Assembly: GCA_023441055.1 (NCBI GenBank)
Contig: JAEZQY010000001.1
Span: forward strand, 186,001 to 250,000
DNA from: Bacillota bacterium
GTDB taxonomy: Bacteria; Bacillota; Bacilli; Paenibacillales; UBA4045
DNA length: 64,000 nucleotides
Direction: 5' to 3'
A program made the position numbers and the translations under genes. A model generated the notes under the pieces. The model saw nothing but the letters and a program-made list of their open reading frames with translations. It was not told the DNA's origin and ran no database searches. Positions within the stretch are counted from its first letter, which is position 1, and every line of letters begins with the position of its first letter. Shown one piece after another: positions 25,135 to 34,676 of this stretch.

Positions 25135-28100
25135 TGATTTGAAGAAGATACTCGTCATCGGATCCGGTCCGATCGTTATCGGTCAAGCAGCAGAGTTCGA
25201 CTATGCGGGTACGCAGGCTTGTCAGGCTCTGAAGGAAGAAGGCTATGAGGTTGTCTTGATCAACAGCAACCCGGCTACCATTATGACGGACACGAATATG
25301 GCGGATAAAGTATACATCGAGCCGATTACGCTGGAATTCGTCACACAGATCATTCGTCAGGAGCGTCCTGACGGGCTGCTGCCTACGCTCGGCGGTCAGA
25401 CTGGCCTGAACATGGCGGTAGCGCTGGCTAAGGCGGGCGTACTCGAGCAAGAGAATGTGAAGCTGCTCGGCACACAGCTGGACGCGATTGAGAAGGCGGA
25501 GGACCGTGATCTATTCCGCGATCTGATGAGAGAATTGGATCAGCCTGTGCCAGAGAGCACCATTGTGACGACATCCGAAGAGGCGATTGTGTTCGCTAAC
25601 GAGATCGGCTATCCGATCATCGTGCGTCCTGCCTACACGCTAGGCGGCACAGGCGGCGGGATCGCGGACAACGAGGAGGAGCTTCGCGAGATCGTCGCTG
25701 CGGGACTTCGTTACAGCCCGATTACGCAATGTCTGGTTGAGAAGAGCATTGCCGGTATGAAGGAAATTGAATACGAGGTCATGCGCGATGCGAATGACAA
25801 TTGTATCGTTGTATGTAATATGGAGAACCTGGATCCGGTCGGTGTGCATACCGGTGACAGTATCGTCGTAGCCCCGAGCCAGACGATGTCTGATCGTGAG
25901 CATCAGATGCTGCGCGCAGCCTCGCTGAAGATCATCAGCGCGCTGAAGATCGAAGGCGGCTGCAACGTACAGTTCGCGCTGGATCCATTCAGCTATCAAT
26001 ATTATGTGATTGAGGTCAACCCGCGTGTCAGCCGTTCCTCGGCGCTCGCCTCCAAGGCGACAGGATACCCGATCGCGAAGATGGCGGGCAAGATCGCAGT
26101 CGGTTATACACTGGATGAGCTTGTAAACCCAGTTACCGGCCAGACCTATGCATACTTCGAACCAACACTTGACTACATCGTGTCTAAGATTCCGCGCTGG
26201 CCGTTCGATAAGTTCACTTCGGCTAACCGCAAGCTCGGCACCCAGATGAAGGCGACCGGTGAGATTATGGCGATTGGCCGCACGTTCGAGGAATCGATGC
26301 ATAAGGCGATTCGTTCCCTAGAGATCGGCGTACACCGCTTATACTTGAAAGAAGCGGACAAGCTCGATCAGGAGACGCTGGAAACCCGTCTGGCCAAGCC
26401 GGACGATGAGCGTCTGTTCCTAGTAGCGGAGGCGTACCGCCGCGGCTATACGCTGGAGCAGCTGCAGCAGCTGACGAGCATTGACTGGTGGTTCCTGCGC
26501 AAGCTGCGGAATATGGTCCAGTTCGAGTCCAGGCTAGCCGCTGAAGCACTGACAAGCGAGCTGCTCTATGAGGCGAAGCGCATGGGCTTTACGGATCGCT
26601 CGATCGCTGAGATTCGCGCGCTTGCAGGAGCTGCGAATTATCAGACAGAGGATGAGGTGCACAGCTACCGGCTGTCCCTGAACCTGAGACCGGTGTACAA
26701 GATGGTAGACACCTGCGCCGCAGAGTTCGAAGCATCGACACCATACTATTACTCGACATACGAGGAAGAGAATGAAGTCGTCCCAAGCGACAAGGGCAAG
26801 ATTCTCGTGCTTGGCTCTGGTCCCATTCGAATCGGGCAAGGGATTGAATTCGATTACTCCACCGTTCACGCGGTATGGGCGATTCAATCAGCCGGTTACG
26901 AAGCGGTTATTATCAACAATAACCCTGAGACGGTGTCGACGGATTTTAATACGTCGGATAGGCTTTATTTTGAACCGTTGTTCCTGGAGGATGTCTTGAA
27001 TGTCATCGAGCAGGAGAAGCCAATCGGCGTAATCGTGCAATTCGGCGGCCAAACGGCGATTAATCTGGCTGCCCCTCTGGAGCGTGCTGGTGTACGCATT
27101 CTCGGCTCGGATCTGGAGAGTATCGATACAGCAGAGGATCGCAAGAAGTTCGAGGCGCTGCTGCGCAAGCTGGACATCGCTCAGCCGAAGGGCGGCACGG
27201 TGACTAGCGTTGACGAAGCGGTCGGAACGGCATCGAAGCTCGGTTATCCGGTGCTCGTGCGTCCTTCCTATGTGCTCGGCGGCCGCGCGATGGAGATTGT
27301 GTACTCGGATGAAGAGCTGCTGGCCTACATGGAATATGCGGTGAAGATCAATCCGGAGCATCCGGTTCTGATCGACCGTTATATGCAAGGCATGGAAGTG
27401 GAAGTCGATGCGATCTGCGACGGCGAGACGGTTCTGATCCCAGGCATTATGGAGCATGTGGAGCGAGCAGGGGTTCACTCCGGCGACTCGATCGCAGTGT
27501 ATCCGCCGCAGAGTGTGAGCGCAGAGCTGCAGGCGAAGATCGTTGACATTACGACACGCATTGCCAAGGGTCTGAACGTGATCGGACTGCTCAATATCCA
27601 ATTCGTCGTCTTCAAGAATGAAATTTATGTAATCGAAGTGAACCCAAGATCGTCGAGAACAGTACCCTTCCTGAGCAAAATAACCAAAATCCCGATGGCC
27701 GGCGTGGCTACTCGTATCATACTCGGTGCCAAGCTGAAGGATCTGGGCTATGAGGGCGGCCTGTGGCCGGAGGATGACTTCGTCTCCGTCAAGGTGCCAG
27801 TGTTCTCCTTCGCTAAGCTGCGCCGCGTAGAGCCGACGCTCGGACCTGAGATGAAGTCGACAGGCGAGGTGATGGGCCGCGATAAGAATTACGCGAAGGC
27901 ACTGTACAAGGGCTTAGTCGGGTCGGGTATGAAGATTCCGGCAGTCGGCACGATTATCGCGACTGTCGCGGATAAGGATAAGGAAGAAGCGCTGGACATT
28001 CTGAAGGGCTTCTATCAGCTGGGCTACAAGATTCTGGCGACCGGCGGAACAGCCACTGTGCTGGAGAATGCGGGGATGAAGATTACCAGAGTGAACAAGC

Positions 28101-28342
28101 TGAGCGAGGCGAGCCCGAACATTCTGGATGTGATCCGCAGCGGCGGCGCGCACTTCGTCATCAATACGCTAACCAAGGGCAAGACGCCTGCGCGCGACGG
28201 CTTCCGTATACGCCGAGAGGCTGTTGAGAACGGCGTTGTATGTATGACCTCGCTGGATACAGCGCGGGCATTGCTTAACATGCTGATCTCGATTAACTTC
28301 TCATCCGTCGCGATGCCGGATTTCAATGAACTGAACGTATAA
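25121..28342 (+). CDS. carB: Carbamoyl-phosphate synthase large subunit
   Basis: This subunit makes carbamoyl phosphate from bicarbonate, ammonia and two ATP. The 1073-residue protein contains two homologous ATP-grasp halves, each beginning ILVIGSGPI/ILVLGSGPIRIGQ with the same FDY(A/S)(G/T) follow-up, and a C-terminal MGS-like allosteric domain (ILATGGTATVLENAG) that binds UMP or PRPP in relatives. The length is standard. The start overlaps carA and the last base overlaps the frame of pyrF. Confidence 0.98.
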   Translation: MPRNNDLKKILVIGSGPIVIGQAAEFDYAGTQACQALKEEGYEVVLINSNPATIMTDTNMADKVYIEPITLEFVTQIIRQERPDGLLPTLGGQTGLNMAVALAKAGVLEQENVKLLGTQLDAIEKAEDRDLFRDLMRELDQPVPESTIVTTSEEAIVFANEIGYPIIVRPAYTLGGTGGGIADNEEELREIVAAGLRYSPITQCLVEKSIAGMKEIEYEVMRDANDNCIVVCNMENLDPVGVHTGDSIVVAPSQTMSDREHQMLRAASLKIISALKIEGGCNVQFALDPFSYQYYVIEVNPRVSRSSALASKATGYPIAKMAGKIAVGYTLDELVNPVTGQTYAYFEPTLDYIVSKIPRWPFDKFTSANRKLGTQMKATGEIMAIGRTFEESMHKAIRSLEIGVHRLYLKEADKLDQETLETRLAKPDDERLFLVAEAYRRGYTLEQLQQLTSIDWWFLRKLRNMVQFESRLAAEALTSELLYEAKRMGFTDRSIAEIRALAGAANYQTEDEVHSYRLSLNLRPVYKMVDTCAAEFEASTPYYYSTYEEENEVVPSDKGKILVLGSGPIRIGQGIEFDYSTVHAVWAIQSAGYEAVIINNNPETVSTDFNTSDRLYFEPLFLEDVLNVIEQEKPIGVIVQFGGQTAINLAAPLERAGVRILGSDLESIDTAEDRKKFEALLRKLDIAQPKGGTVTSVDEAVGTASKLGYPVLVRPSYVLGGRAMEIVYSDEELLAYMEYAVKINPEHPVLIDRYMQGMEVEVDAICDGETVLIPGIMEHVERAGVHSGDSIAVYPPQSVSAELQAKIVDITTRIAKGLNVIGLLNIQFVVFKNEIYVIEVNPRSSRTVPFLSKITKIPMAGVATRIILGAKLKDLGYEGGLWPEDDFVSVKVPVFSFAKLRRVEPTLGPEMKSTGEVMGRDKNYAKALYKGLVGSGMKIPAVGTIIATVADKDKEEALDILKGFYQLGYKILATGGTATVLENAGMKITRVNKLSEASPNILDVIRSGGAHFVINTLTKGKTPARDGFRIRREAVENGVVCMTSLDTARALLNMLISINFSSVAMPDFNELNV

Positions 28343-28365
28343 TGATCGGATCGGAGGGAGTCCAC

Positions 28366-29118
28366 TTGACTAGCAATGCGCGTCATCTAGCAGCAGGTAA
28401 GATTATGGTTGCGCTCGATGTGTATGAGGCAGCAGAGGCCAGACGACTTGTAGAGAGTCTGAAGGGAATCCCTTGCTGGATGAAGGTGGGCCTGCAGCTG
28501 TTCTATTCAGCTGGTCCAGACTTCGTCCGAACCTTGAAGGAAGCGGGCTATCGGGTATTCCTCGATGTGAAGATGCATGATATCCCGAATACGGTCAAGG
28601 GCGGCGCAGGCAGCGTCACGCGGCTCGGTGTGGATATGTTCAATGTGCATGCCGCAGGCGGGCTGAAGATGATGCAGGCAGCGATGGAGGGCGTGGACGA
28701 GGCGATTGCCTCCGGCAGCTCGCCATTCTCCGCATCGGCAGATGAGCGTCCGCTGGTCATTGGCGTCACGCAGTTGACGAGCACGAGCCAGACGATGCTG
28801 AATAACGAGATCGGAATTGGCGGGACCGTTGAGGATGCGGTACTCCGCTATGCGGAGTTGTCCGCGCAGGCTGGTCTCGACGGGGTTGTGGCATCTCCGC
28901 TGGAGGTGCCTGCGATCAAGAGGCGCTGCGGCTCGTCGTTCGTCACGGTGACGCCGGGCATTCGGCCGGCAGGCTCAGCTGTGGGCGATCAGGCGCGCGT
29001 GATGACGCCGTCTGAGGCATTCGCGCAAGGAACGGACTATATTGTCATCGGCCGCCCGATTACGAGTGCGCCTGATCCGAGATCGGCATTAGAATCAATC
29101 CTAGAGGAGCTGGTCTAA
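28366..29118 (+). CDS. pyrF: Orotidine-5'-phosphate decarboxylase
   Basis: This enzyme decarboxylates OMP to UMP. The 250-residue TIM-barrel protein shows the active-site DVKMHDIPNTV (Asp-Lys-Asp array), MVALDV at the N-terminus, and the phosphate-binding VTPGIRPAG and IVIGRPIT at the end. TTG at 28366 is preferred because GGAGGGAG sits six bases before it; ATG at 28342, overlapping the carB stop, is in frame and cannot be excluded. pyrK and pyrD, found between carB and pyrF in B. subtilis, are absent. Confidence 0.95.
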   Translation: MTSNARHLAAGKIMVALDVYEAAEARRLVESLKGIPCWMKVGLQLFYSAGPDFVRTLKEAGYRVFLDVKMHDIPNTVKGGAGSVTRLGVDMFNVHAAGGLKMMQAAMEGVDEAIASGSSPFSASADERPLVIGVTQLTSTSQTMLNNEIGIGGTVEDAVLRYAELSAQAGLDGVVASPLEVPAIKRRCGSSFVTVTPGIRPAGSAVGDQARVMTPSEAFAQGTDYIVIGRPITSAPDPRSALESILEELV

Positions 29119-29119
29119 T

Positions 29120-29758
29120 ATGTCAGAGTTATCATTAGCGGAACAGATTGCAGAGGCATTGCTACGGATCGAAGCGGTTGTGCTGCGTCCGAATCAGCCA
29201 TTCACATGGACGTCGGGCATCAAGTCGCCGATCTATTGCGACAATCGGCTGACGATCTCGTATCCGGATATTCGCGATCTGATCGCCGAGGGCTTCGTGC
29301 AGCTAATTCAGGAGCAATTCGCTGACGCTGAGGTTGTGGCAGGTGCAGCGACCGGCGGTATCCCACACGCGGCGTTCGTCGCTCAGAAGCTGGGATTGCC
29401 GATGATCTATGTGCGTGATAAGGCCAAGGGTCATGGTAAGGAGAACAAGATCGAGGGTCTGCTTAAGCCCGGACAGAAGACAGTCGTCATTGAGGACCTC
29501 ATCTCGACTGGCGGCAGCTCGATCAAGGTTGCTGAAGCTGTGCGAGAAGCAGGCGGTGACGCGCTGGGCGTCGCGGCGATCTTCACTTATCAGCTAGATC
29601 GCGCTGCGGAGGGCTTCGCTGCGGCAGGTGTGCCGCTAGCAACGCTGTCGAACTACAGCGCGTTACTGGATGTTGCTGTCCGCACAGGCGCAATTCGCGA
29701 GGATCAGCTTGAGCTGCTGCGGTCGTGGCGCAGCAATCCGGAACAGTACGAAGGTTAA
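29120..29758 (+). CDS. pyrE: Orotate phosphoribosyltransferase
   Basis: This enzyme couples orotate to PRPP to give OMP. The 212-residue protein has the PRPP loop VVIEDLISTGGSSIKVAEAV, the family start RPNQPFTWTSGIKSPIYCDNR and the flexible loop DKAKGHGKENKIEG with the catalytic lysine. GAGGAG precedes the ATG at the pyrF end. It closes the operon at a hairpin terminator. Confidence 0.97.
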   Translation: MSELSLAEQIAEALLRIEAVVLRPNQPFTWTSGIKSPIYCDNRLTISYPDIRDLIAEGFVQLIQEQFADAEVVAGAATGGIPHAAFVAQKLGLPMIYVRDKAKGHGKENKIEGLLKPGQKTVVIEDLISTGGSSIKVAEAVREAGGDALGVAAIFTYQLDRAAEGFAAAGVPLATLSNYSALLDVAVRTGAIREDQLELLRSWRSNPEQYEG

Positions 29759-29771
29759 GTGCTTCATTGTT

Positions 29772-29813
29772 GAAGTCCATGTCCCAGGGGCTCCCTGTGA
29801 CATGGACTTTTGT
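29772..29813 (+). terminator. Terminator of the pyr operon
   Basis: AAGTCCATGTC (29773-29783) pairs with GACATGGACTT (29799-29809) and is followed by TTTTG. A CAGGGG...CCCTG inner stem extends it. Confidence 0.85.
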
Positions 29814-29996
29814 GATTATTCTGCTCTGCAGGGGCAGGGAAGTCATATTTTGTCCATAGTCTGTCAAGTGGGGTTGGCGTACAATGAAAATAGTTTGCAA
29901 AGTCTTGGAACTTTTCGTTGTTTAGTTGCGTCTATAGATTAGCTAAGGGCTTACTATGGGTATACGAAGGAATTGCGCTGCGAAGGAGTGCGGAAA

Positions 29997-30710
29997 TTGA
30001 AGGTACTAGACGCGAAGCCGGTCATTGGGACTGGCCAGATGTTGATGCATGTGCAAGGCGTTCAGCGCTCATTCCAGGTGGGCAGTCAGAAGCTGCATGT
30101 CCTTAAGGGCATCAATATGGAGATACGTGCGAATCAGCTGATTATGCTGCGCGGCCGCTCCGGTTCAGGTAAGACAACATTAATGAATATGCTGGGTGGG
30201 CTGGACGCGCCTGATCAGGGCGAGATTGATTTCATGGGCTTCTCCTTCCACAAGATGAGTGACGATGAACGAACACTGGTTAGACGCAAGTATCTGGGCT
30301 TCATCTTCCAGGCGTACGCGCTGATGCCGCTGCTCTCGGCCTATGAGAATGTAGAGCTGGCGCTGCGTATGAGCGGCTATCCGCGTGATCGGTGGAAGGC
30401 CAGAGTCACAGACTGCATGGAGATGGTCGGACTGGCGAAGCGGATGCATCATCGGCCGTTCGAGCTCTCAGGCGGTGAGCAGCAGCGGGTTGCGATCGCG
30501 AAGGCGATTGCGCATCAGCCGGTGCTGTTGCTTGCAGATGAGCCGACCGCTGAGCTGGATTCACAGATGGGCGCTCAGATCATGGCTGTCTTCAAGGAAA
30601 TCGTTCAATCGGAGAATGTTACAATTTGTATGACTACACATGACCCAACAATTCTGGAGGTAGCTGATCATGTTTACGAGATGGTGGACGGCCGATTCAA
30701 TGAGGCCTAG
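29997..30710 (+). CDS. ABC transporter ATP-binding protein, MacB/LolD type (ATPase 1)
   Basis: This is a 237-residue nucleotide-binding subunit of the class that works with FtsX-type permeases. It has Walker A GRSGSGKTT (residues 53-61), a Q-loop FQAYAL, the signature LSGGEQQRVAIAKA, Walker B VLLLADEPTAELD and an H-loop TTHD. The TTG start has GGAG upstream; an in-frame ATG at 29973 is less supported. It is the first gene of a tightly packed six-gene unit and overlaps the frame of the adaptor's upstream ATG. A second, different ATPase lies downstream of the permease, so the machine may use a heterodimer. The substrate is unknown. Confidence 0.9.
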   Translation: MKVLDAKPVIGTGQMLMHVQGVQRSFQVGSQKLHVLKGINMEIRANQLIMLRGRSGSGKTTLMNMLGGLDAPDQGEIDFMGFSFHKMSDDERTLVRRKYLGFIFQAYALMPLLSAYENVELALRMSGYPRDRWKARVTDCMEMVGLAKRMHHRPFELSGGEQQRVAIAKAIAHQPVLLLADEPTAELDSQMGAQIMAVFKEIVQSENVTICMTTHDPTILEVADHVYEMVDGRFNEA

Positions 30711-30714
30711 ATGG

Positions 30715-31746
30715 ATGAAGAAAACGGCATTGCTCGCGCTCTTGCTGGCTACAGCGGTATCCGCCGCCGGCTGCGCCTTGCTGCCTGATGAGGAAGCGGA
30801 GGAGAATCTACCTTCCATCACGCCTCCTAAACTGTCACAGAAGCCTGTATATACCGTTGCTACAGATACGATCGAGTCCAGGGTAAGAGGGAATGGAGAG
30901 CTTAAATCGATTCAGATGGAGCAATTATTCTTCGTAGATGGCGATAAGCGCGTACAGGATGTCTATGTCAAGGCTGGGCAATATGTCGAGGCTGGCGAAT
31001 TGCTGGCTGAGCTTGATACTTCAGCAATCGAACGCGATCTGCGTACACGTAAGCTGAAATTCCGTCAGAATGAGCTCGCGATGATCGAGGTATTGCGTAA
31101 GGCGGACGAGATGGAACCGGAGGAGCTGGAGCAGGCGAAGATTGATTTCGAGCTGGCTAGAAGCGAGATTGTCGACATGGAGGAGAGCGTGGAGCGCGCG
31201 AAGCTCTATGCGCCGTTCAGCGGGAATGTGATCTCTGTTCAGATCAAGAAGGGCGATCAGGTGCAGGCCTACACGCCTGTTATCCTAGTAGCCGATATGA
31301 GGCAGCTGGTTATCGCTGCTACAATTAACAAGGATGATGTCAAGAACGTAGCGATCGGGATGGAGACGACGGTTTCGATTAATTCTGCTGGTGAATTCAA
31401 GGGCAAGGTGAGCCAGCTGCCTGTTGTGACTACGAGCAATAATAACAATAACAATAATAATCAGACGGATTCACTTGAGAAGTATTTGCTGGTGGACATC
31501 GGCCCGATGCCGGAGGGGCTGAATCTAGGCACACCGCTGAGTGTTGTGGTGATTACTAATCGCAAGGAGAATGCAATCGTTATTCCGCCTTCCACGTTGC
31601 GTAATTATGCCGGACGCAATTATGTGCAGGTCGTGGAGGAGGATGGCACAAGGCGGGAAGTCGACGTCGAGGTTGGACAACAAACATCGACCGTGGTGGA
31701 GATTGTGAAGGGATTAACGCCAGGTCAGAAAGTAGTGGGTAGGTAA
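30715..31746 (+). CDS. HlyD/MacA-like adaptor lipoprotein
   Basis: This 343-residue membrane-fusion-type protein has a lipoprotein signal, KKTALLALLLATAVSAAGC, with the modified Cys at residue 20. A biotinyl-lipoyl-like half (VKAGQYVEAGELLAELD) is followed by a helical hairpin (residues about 100-150). The second half (YAPFSGNVISVQIKKGDQV) and a C-terminal beta domain complete the MacA layout. Eight consecutive asparagines lie at residues 242-249. ATG at 30715 is chosen for its GAGG and for a normal signal peptide; ATG at 30700 is possible. In Gram-positive bacteria such adaptors probably act at the outer membrane leaflet or wall. Its last base overlaps the permease ATG. Confidence 0.88.
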   Translation: MKKTALLALLLATAVSAAGCALLPDEEAEENLPSITPPKLSQKPVYTVATDTIESRVRGNGELKSIQMEQLFFVDGDKRVQDVYVKAGQYVEAGELLAELDTSAIERDLRTRKLKFRQNELAMIEVLRKADEMEPEELEQAKIDFELARSEIVDMEESVERAKLYAPFSGNVISVQIKKGDQVQAYTPVILVADMRQLVIAATINKDDVKNVAIGMETTVSINSAGEFKGKVSQLPVVTTSNNNNNNNNQTDSLEKYLLVDIGPMPEGLNLGTPLSVVVITNRKENAIVIPPSTLRNYAGRNYVQVVEEDGTRREVDVEVGQQTSTVVEIVKGLTPGQKVVGR

Positions 31747-34670
31747 TGGGCTTTCCTCTGCTTAGATTTATATTCAGGAAGATGTGGAATACCCGTTGGC
31801 TGACACTGAGCACACTGGCCGGTCTGATCGTTGCCGTCGCGTTCACGACGAGCATCCCCATGTATTCGGATGGGGCGCTTAAGCGCGTTGTCGCGAATTC
31901 CCTGATCGAGGAGAGCGACGGTCTTCCAGCCGGCTCGCTCATGATCCGCTATCAGGCGGCTGGCCGTGAACGGGCTGATCTGGATCAGCTGCAAGCTGTG
32001 AACAGCTACATAGAGAATGATTTACCAGACCAAATCGGGTTTCCCCACCCGTCTTATGTTCGCACTTATTCCATCAGGAGCGAATCGCTGTCCGCGATCG
32101 CCCCAGCTATGAATACCAGCAGGAAGAAGCAGATGGTACTCTCCTCCATGAGTCAGCTGCAGGATCAGGTCGAGCTGGTGAATGGTACCCTGTTCACCGA
32201 GAAGCCGAGTAACGGCGTTATCGAGGTGATCGCCTATGAAGAGGCGCTGCTGAACCATGACATGCGTGTAGGCGATGAATATTATTACCCTGTGAGCACC
32301 GTATCGGGCCTAGCTCCGCTGCGCGTGAAGATCGTCGGCTCATTCCAGCCGATGAATAACACAGACCCGTATTGGTACCAAGGCTTCGAGAGCATGATGA
32401 ATGCGCTGTTCGTCCATGAGCAGCTGTTCTACGATGAACTGCTGGTGAAGAACAAGATACCGCTCAATCTGGGGAATTGGTACTATGCATTCGATCTGAG
32501 GGAGATCAAGACGAGTCAGCTCACACCGCTCTCCAGAACGCTGGAGCGGCTAGAGATCGAGCTGTATCAGAAGCTGAAGAATACACATGTTGACCTCTCG
32601 TTCAAGGGGATGCTGAAGGAGTTCCGCGGGGAGAGTGTGCAGCTGCAGACTTTACTGTTCACACTCGCAGCCCCGATGATTGCGATGGTGCTGTACTATA
32701 TTGCGATGAACTCTAGGCAAGCACTCGAACGGCAGCGCAGCGATATCGCAGTTCTGCGCAGCCGCGGAGGCAGCAATAACCAGATCATCTGGATATTCGC
32801 GCTGGAGGGACTGCTGTTAGGTGCGGTAGCGCTCTTGATCGGACCGTTCCTCGGCTGGTTCATGGCCAAGAGCATCGGCTCGGCCAGCGGCTTCCTGACC
32901 TTCGTCGACCGCAAGTCGATCCCGGTCGGGGTGAATGTCACGACGATTCTGTATGGTGTCATTACCGTGCTGGTGGCGATGGCGGCTACGATTATTCCCG
33001 CGATTATGTTCGCACGGACGACGATTGTCGGTGTTAAGCAGCAGCTGGCCAGAGCAGATCGCAAGCCGTTGTGGCAGCGATGGTTCCTGGATATCCTGCT
33101 GCTCGCTCTGGTAGGCTATGGCTGGTATGTGTTCCAGGATCGGCAATTTCTATCGATGCAGACGGGGATGACGTCCGATCAGCTGCAGGTGCAGCCGCTC
33201 TTGTTCTTCGTGCCGGCGCTCGCGATCGCATCAATCGGAATGTTCTTCCTGCGCATATTCCCGTGGCTGCTGCGGCTGTTCCAATGGCTCGGTCGCAAGT
33301 TCCTGCCGGTTCCGTTATTCTTGACCTTAACGCAGCTGTCGAGGTCGTCCAAGGCTTACTATCCGTTAATGCTCCTGCTGATTCTTACAATTGGGTTAGG
33401 TGTCTATAATTCATCTGCCGCCCGTACGATTGATACGAATTCACGCGAGCGCACGCTATATGAATTCGGAGCGGATATTACGCTGGGCACCGTGTGGGAG
33501 GCTTACTCCAACGCGATGCCGACTGATCCAGGCGGAGGCAACCCCGGTGGCGGCGGTGGCGGCGGTGGCGGGGATAATGGCGGAGGCGGAGGCAACCCCG
33601 GCGGCAATCCGGGTGGTAATCCCGGCGGTAATCCTGGGGGCAACCCCGGCGGCGGGTTTACGCCTCAGCGATTAATCTATGTGGAGCCGCCGTTCCAAGT
33701 GTTCCAGCAGATCGACGGTATTGAAGCTGCCGCACGTGTGCTGAATACAACTGGGAATGTCATTGTATCCGGCAAGTCTGTCGGTAAATCGAATATATTG
33801 GGTATCGATAATGTTGATTTTGCTCAGGTTGGTTGGTTCCGCAATGATCTATATGATTATCATCCCTATGATTATCTGAATCTATTAGGGTATTACGAGC
33901 AGTCCGTGCTCATCCCGACGAAGTTCGCTGAGCGATATAGCTTGAAGACTGGTGACTTGATCACCATCGCGATTGAACAGCAGGCGATCGAATTCGTTGT
34001 GGTCGGCATTCTCCCGTATTGGCCGACGCAATATCCGGATGATACGCCGTTCTTCATTACGAATCTGGAATACATCTATGATCAAGTTCCGATGATTCCA
34101 TACGAGGTGTGGCTGAGTCTCGAGGAGGGAGCGCTGACCGCGCCGATTCTGGAGGAACTGATGGCAAGCGGGATCGATTTGAATTGGTTCAAGGATGTGC
34201 GCAATGAACTTGTTGTGCAGGGCAAGCATCCGTCGCGAGGCGGGGTGTTCGGCATTCTGAGCCTAGGCTTCCTGATCTCGGTCATTATTACTTTGCTCGG
34301 TTATATTCTATATTGGTTCTTCAATCTATCCAGCCGGGTCGTTCAATTCGGTGTGCTCCGCGCCATGGGGCTGTCACGCAAGCAGCTGTCCGGTATGCTA
34401 TTATTGGAGCAGGGCTTCACTGCCGGACTATCAATCCTATTGGGAATTCTGATCGGCAAGCTGACCAGCTATCTGTTCCTGCCGTTCCTGCAGACCGCGG
34501 AGAATGTGAAGAAACAGGTGCCGCCATTCCGAATTATATTCGACTCGAAGGATACCTATCAGCTGTACGGCGTTGTAGCGGTCATGATGCTCGCTGGCGC
34601 GCTGATGCTGTTCTTGCATATCAGACGCTTGCGTGTACATCAGGCTGTGAAGCTGGGAGAGGAGCGTTAA
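31746..34670 (+). CDS. Large FtsX-like ABC permease with glycine-rich insert
   Basis: This 974-residue membrane protein has an N-terminal span (about residues 20-40), a first external domain to about 300, and a block of spans between about 305 and 555. A second external domain follows, and then the terminal FtsX core with three spans from about 850 to the end (FGVLRAMGLSRKQL is the typical coupling motif). Residues about 596-638 are a low-complexity tract of glycine with Asn-Pro-Gly-Gly repeats at the base of the second external domain. The ATG overlaps the adaptor stop. Lipid, peptide or lipoprotein handling is plausible; the substrate is unknown. Confidence 0.88.
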   Translation: MGFPLLRFIFRKMWNTRWLTLSTLAGLIVAVAFTTSIPMYSDGALKRVVANSLIEESDGLPAGSLMIRYQAAGRERADLDQLQAVNSYIENDLPDQIGFPHPSYVRTYSIRSESLSAIAPAMNTSRKKQMVLSSMSQLQDQVELVNGTLFTEKPSNGVIEVIAYEEALLNHDMRVGDEYYYPVSTVSGLAPLRVKIVGSFQPMNNTDPYWYQGFESMMNALFVHEQLFYDELLVKNKIPLNLGNWYYAFDLREIKTSQLTPLSRTLERLEIELYQKLKNTHVDLSFKGMLKEFRGESVQLQTLLFTLAAPMIAMVLYYIAMNSRQALERQRSDIAVLRSRGGSNNQIIWIFALEGLLLGAVALLIGPFLGWFMAKSIGSASGFLTFVDRKSIPVGVNVTTILYGVITVLVAMAATIIPAIMFARTTIVGVKQQLARADRKPLWQRWFLDILLLALVGYGWYVFQDRQFLSMQTGMTSDQLQVQPLLFFVPALAIASIGMFFLRIFPWLLRLFQWLGRKFLPVPLFLTLTQLSRSSKAYYPLMLLLILTIGLGVYNSSAARTIDTNSRERTLYEFGADITLGTVWEAYSNAMPTDPGGGNPGGGGGGGGGDNGGGGGNPGGNPGGNPGGNPGGNPGGGFTPQRLIYVEPPFQVFQQIDGIEAAARVLNTTGNVIVSGKSVGKSNILGIDNVDFAQVGWFRNDLYDYHPYDYLNLLGYYEQSVLIPTKFAERYSLKTGDLITIAIEQQAIEFVVVGILPYWPTQYPDDTPFFITNLEYIYDQVPMIPYEVWLSLEEGALTAPILEELMASGIDLNWFKDVRNELVVQGKHPSRGGVFGILSLGFLISVIITLLGYILYWFFNLSSRVVQFGVLRAMGLSRKQLSGMLLLEQGFTAGLSILLGILIGKLTSYLFLPFLQTAENVKKQVPPFRIIFDSKDTYQLYGVVAVMMLAGALMLFLHIRRLRVHQAVKLGEER
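33526..33660 (+). repeat. Glycine-rich microsatellite coding region
   Basis: Degenerate GGC/GGT/GGA codons with repeated AACCCCGGC/AATCCCGGT units encode runs of glycine and about five NPGG repeats. The unit is 12 bp and the tract is prone to slippage in frame. Confidence 0.9.
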
Positions 34671-34676
34671 GAGCCA

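Noticed and set aside
25640..27601. Long reverse-strand frames under carB
   Set aside because: They are shadows of a full-length, standard CarB and have no ribosome sites or motifs.
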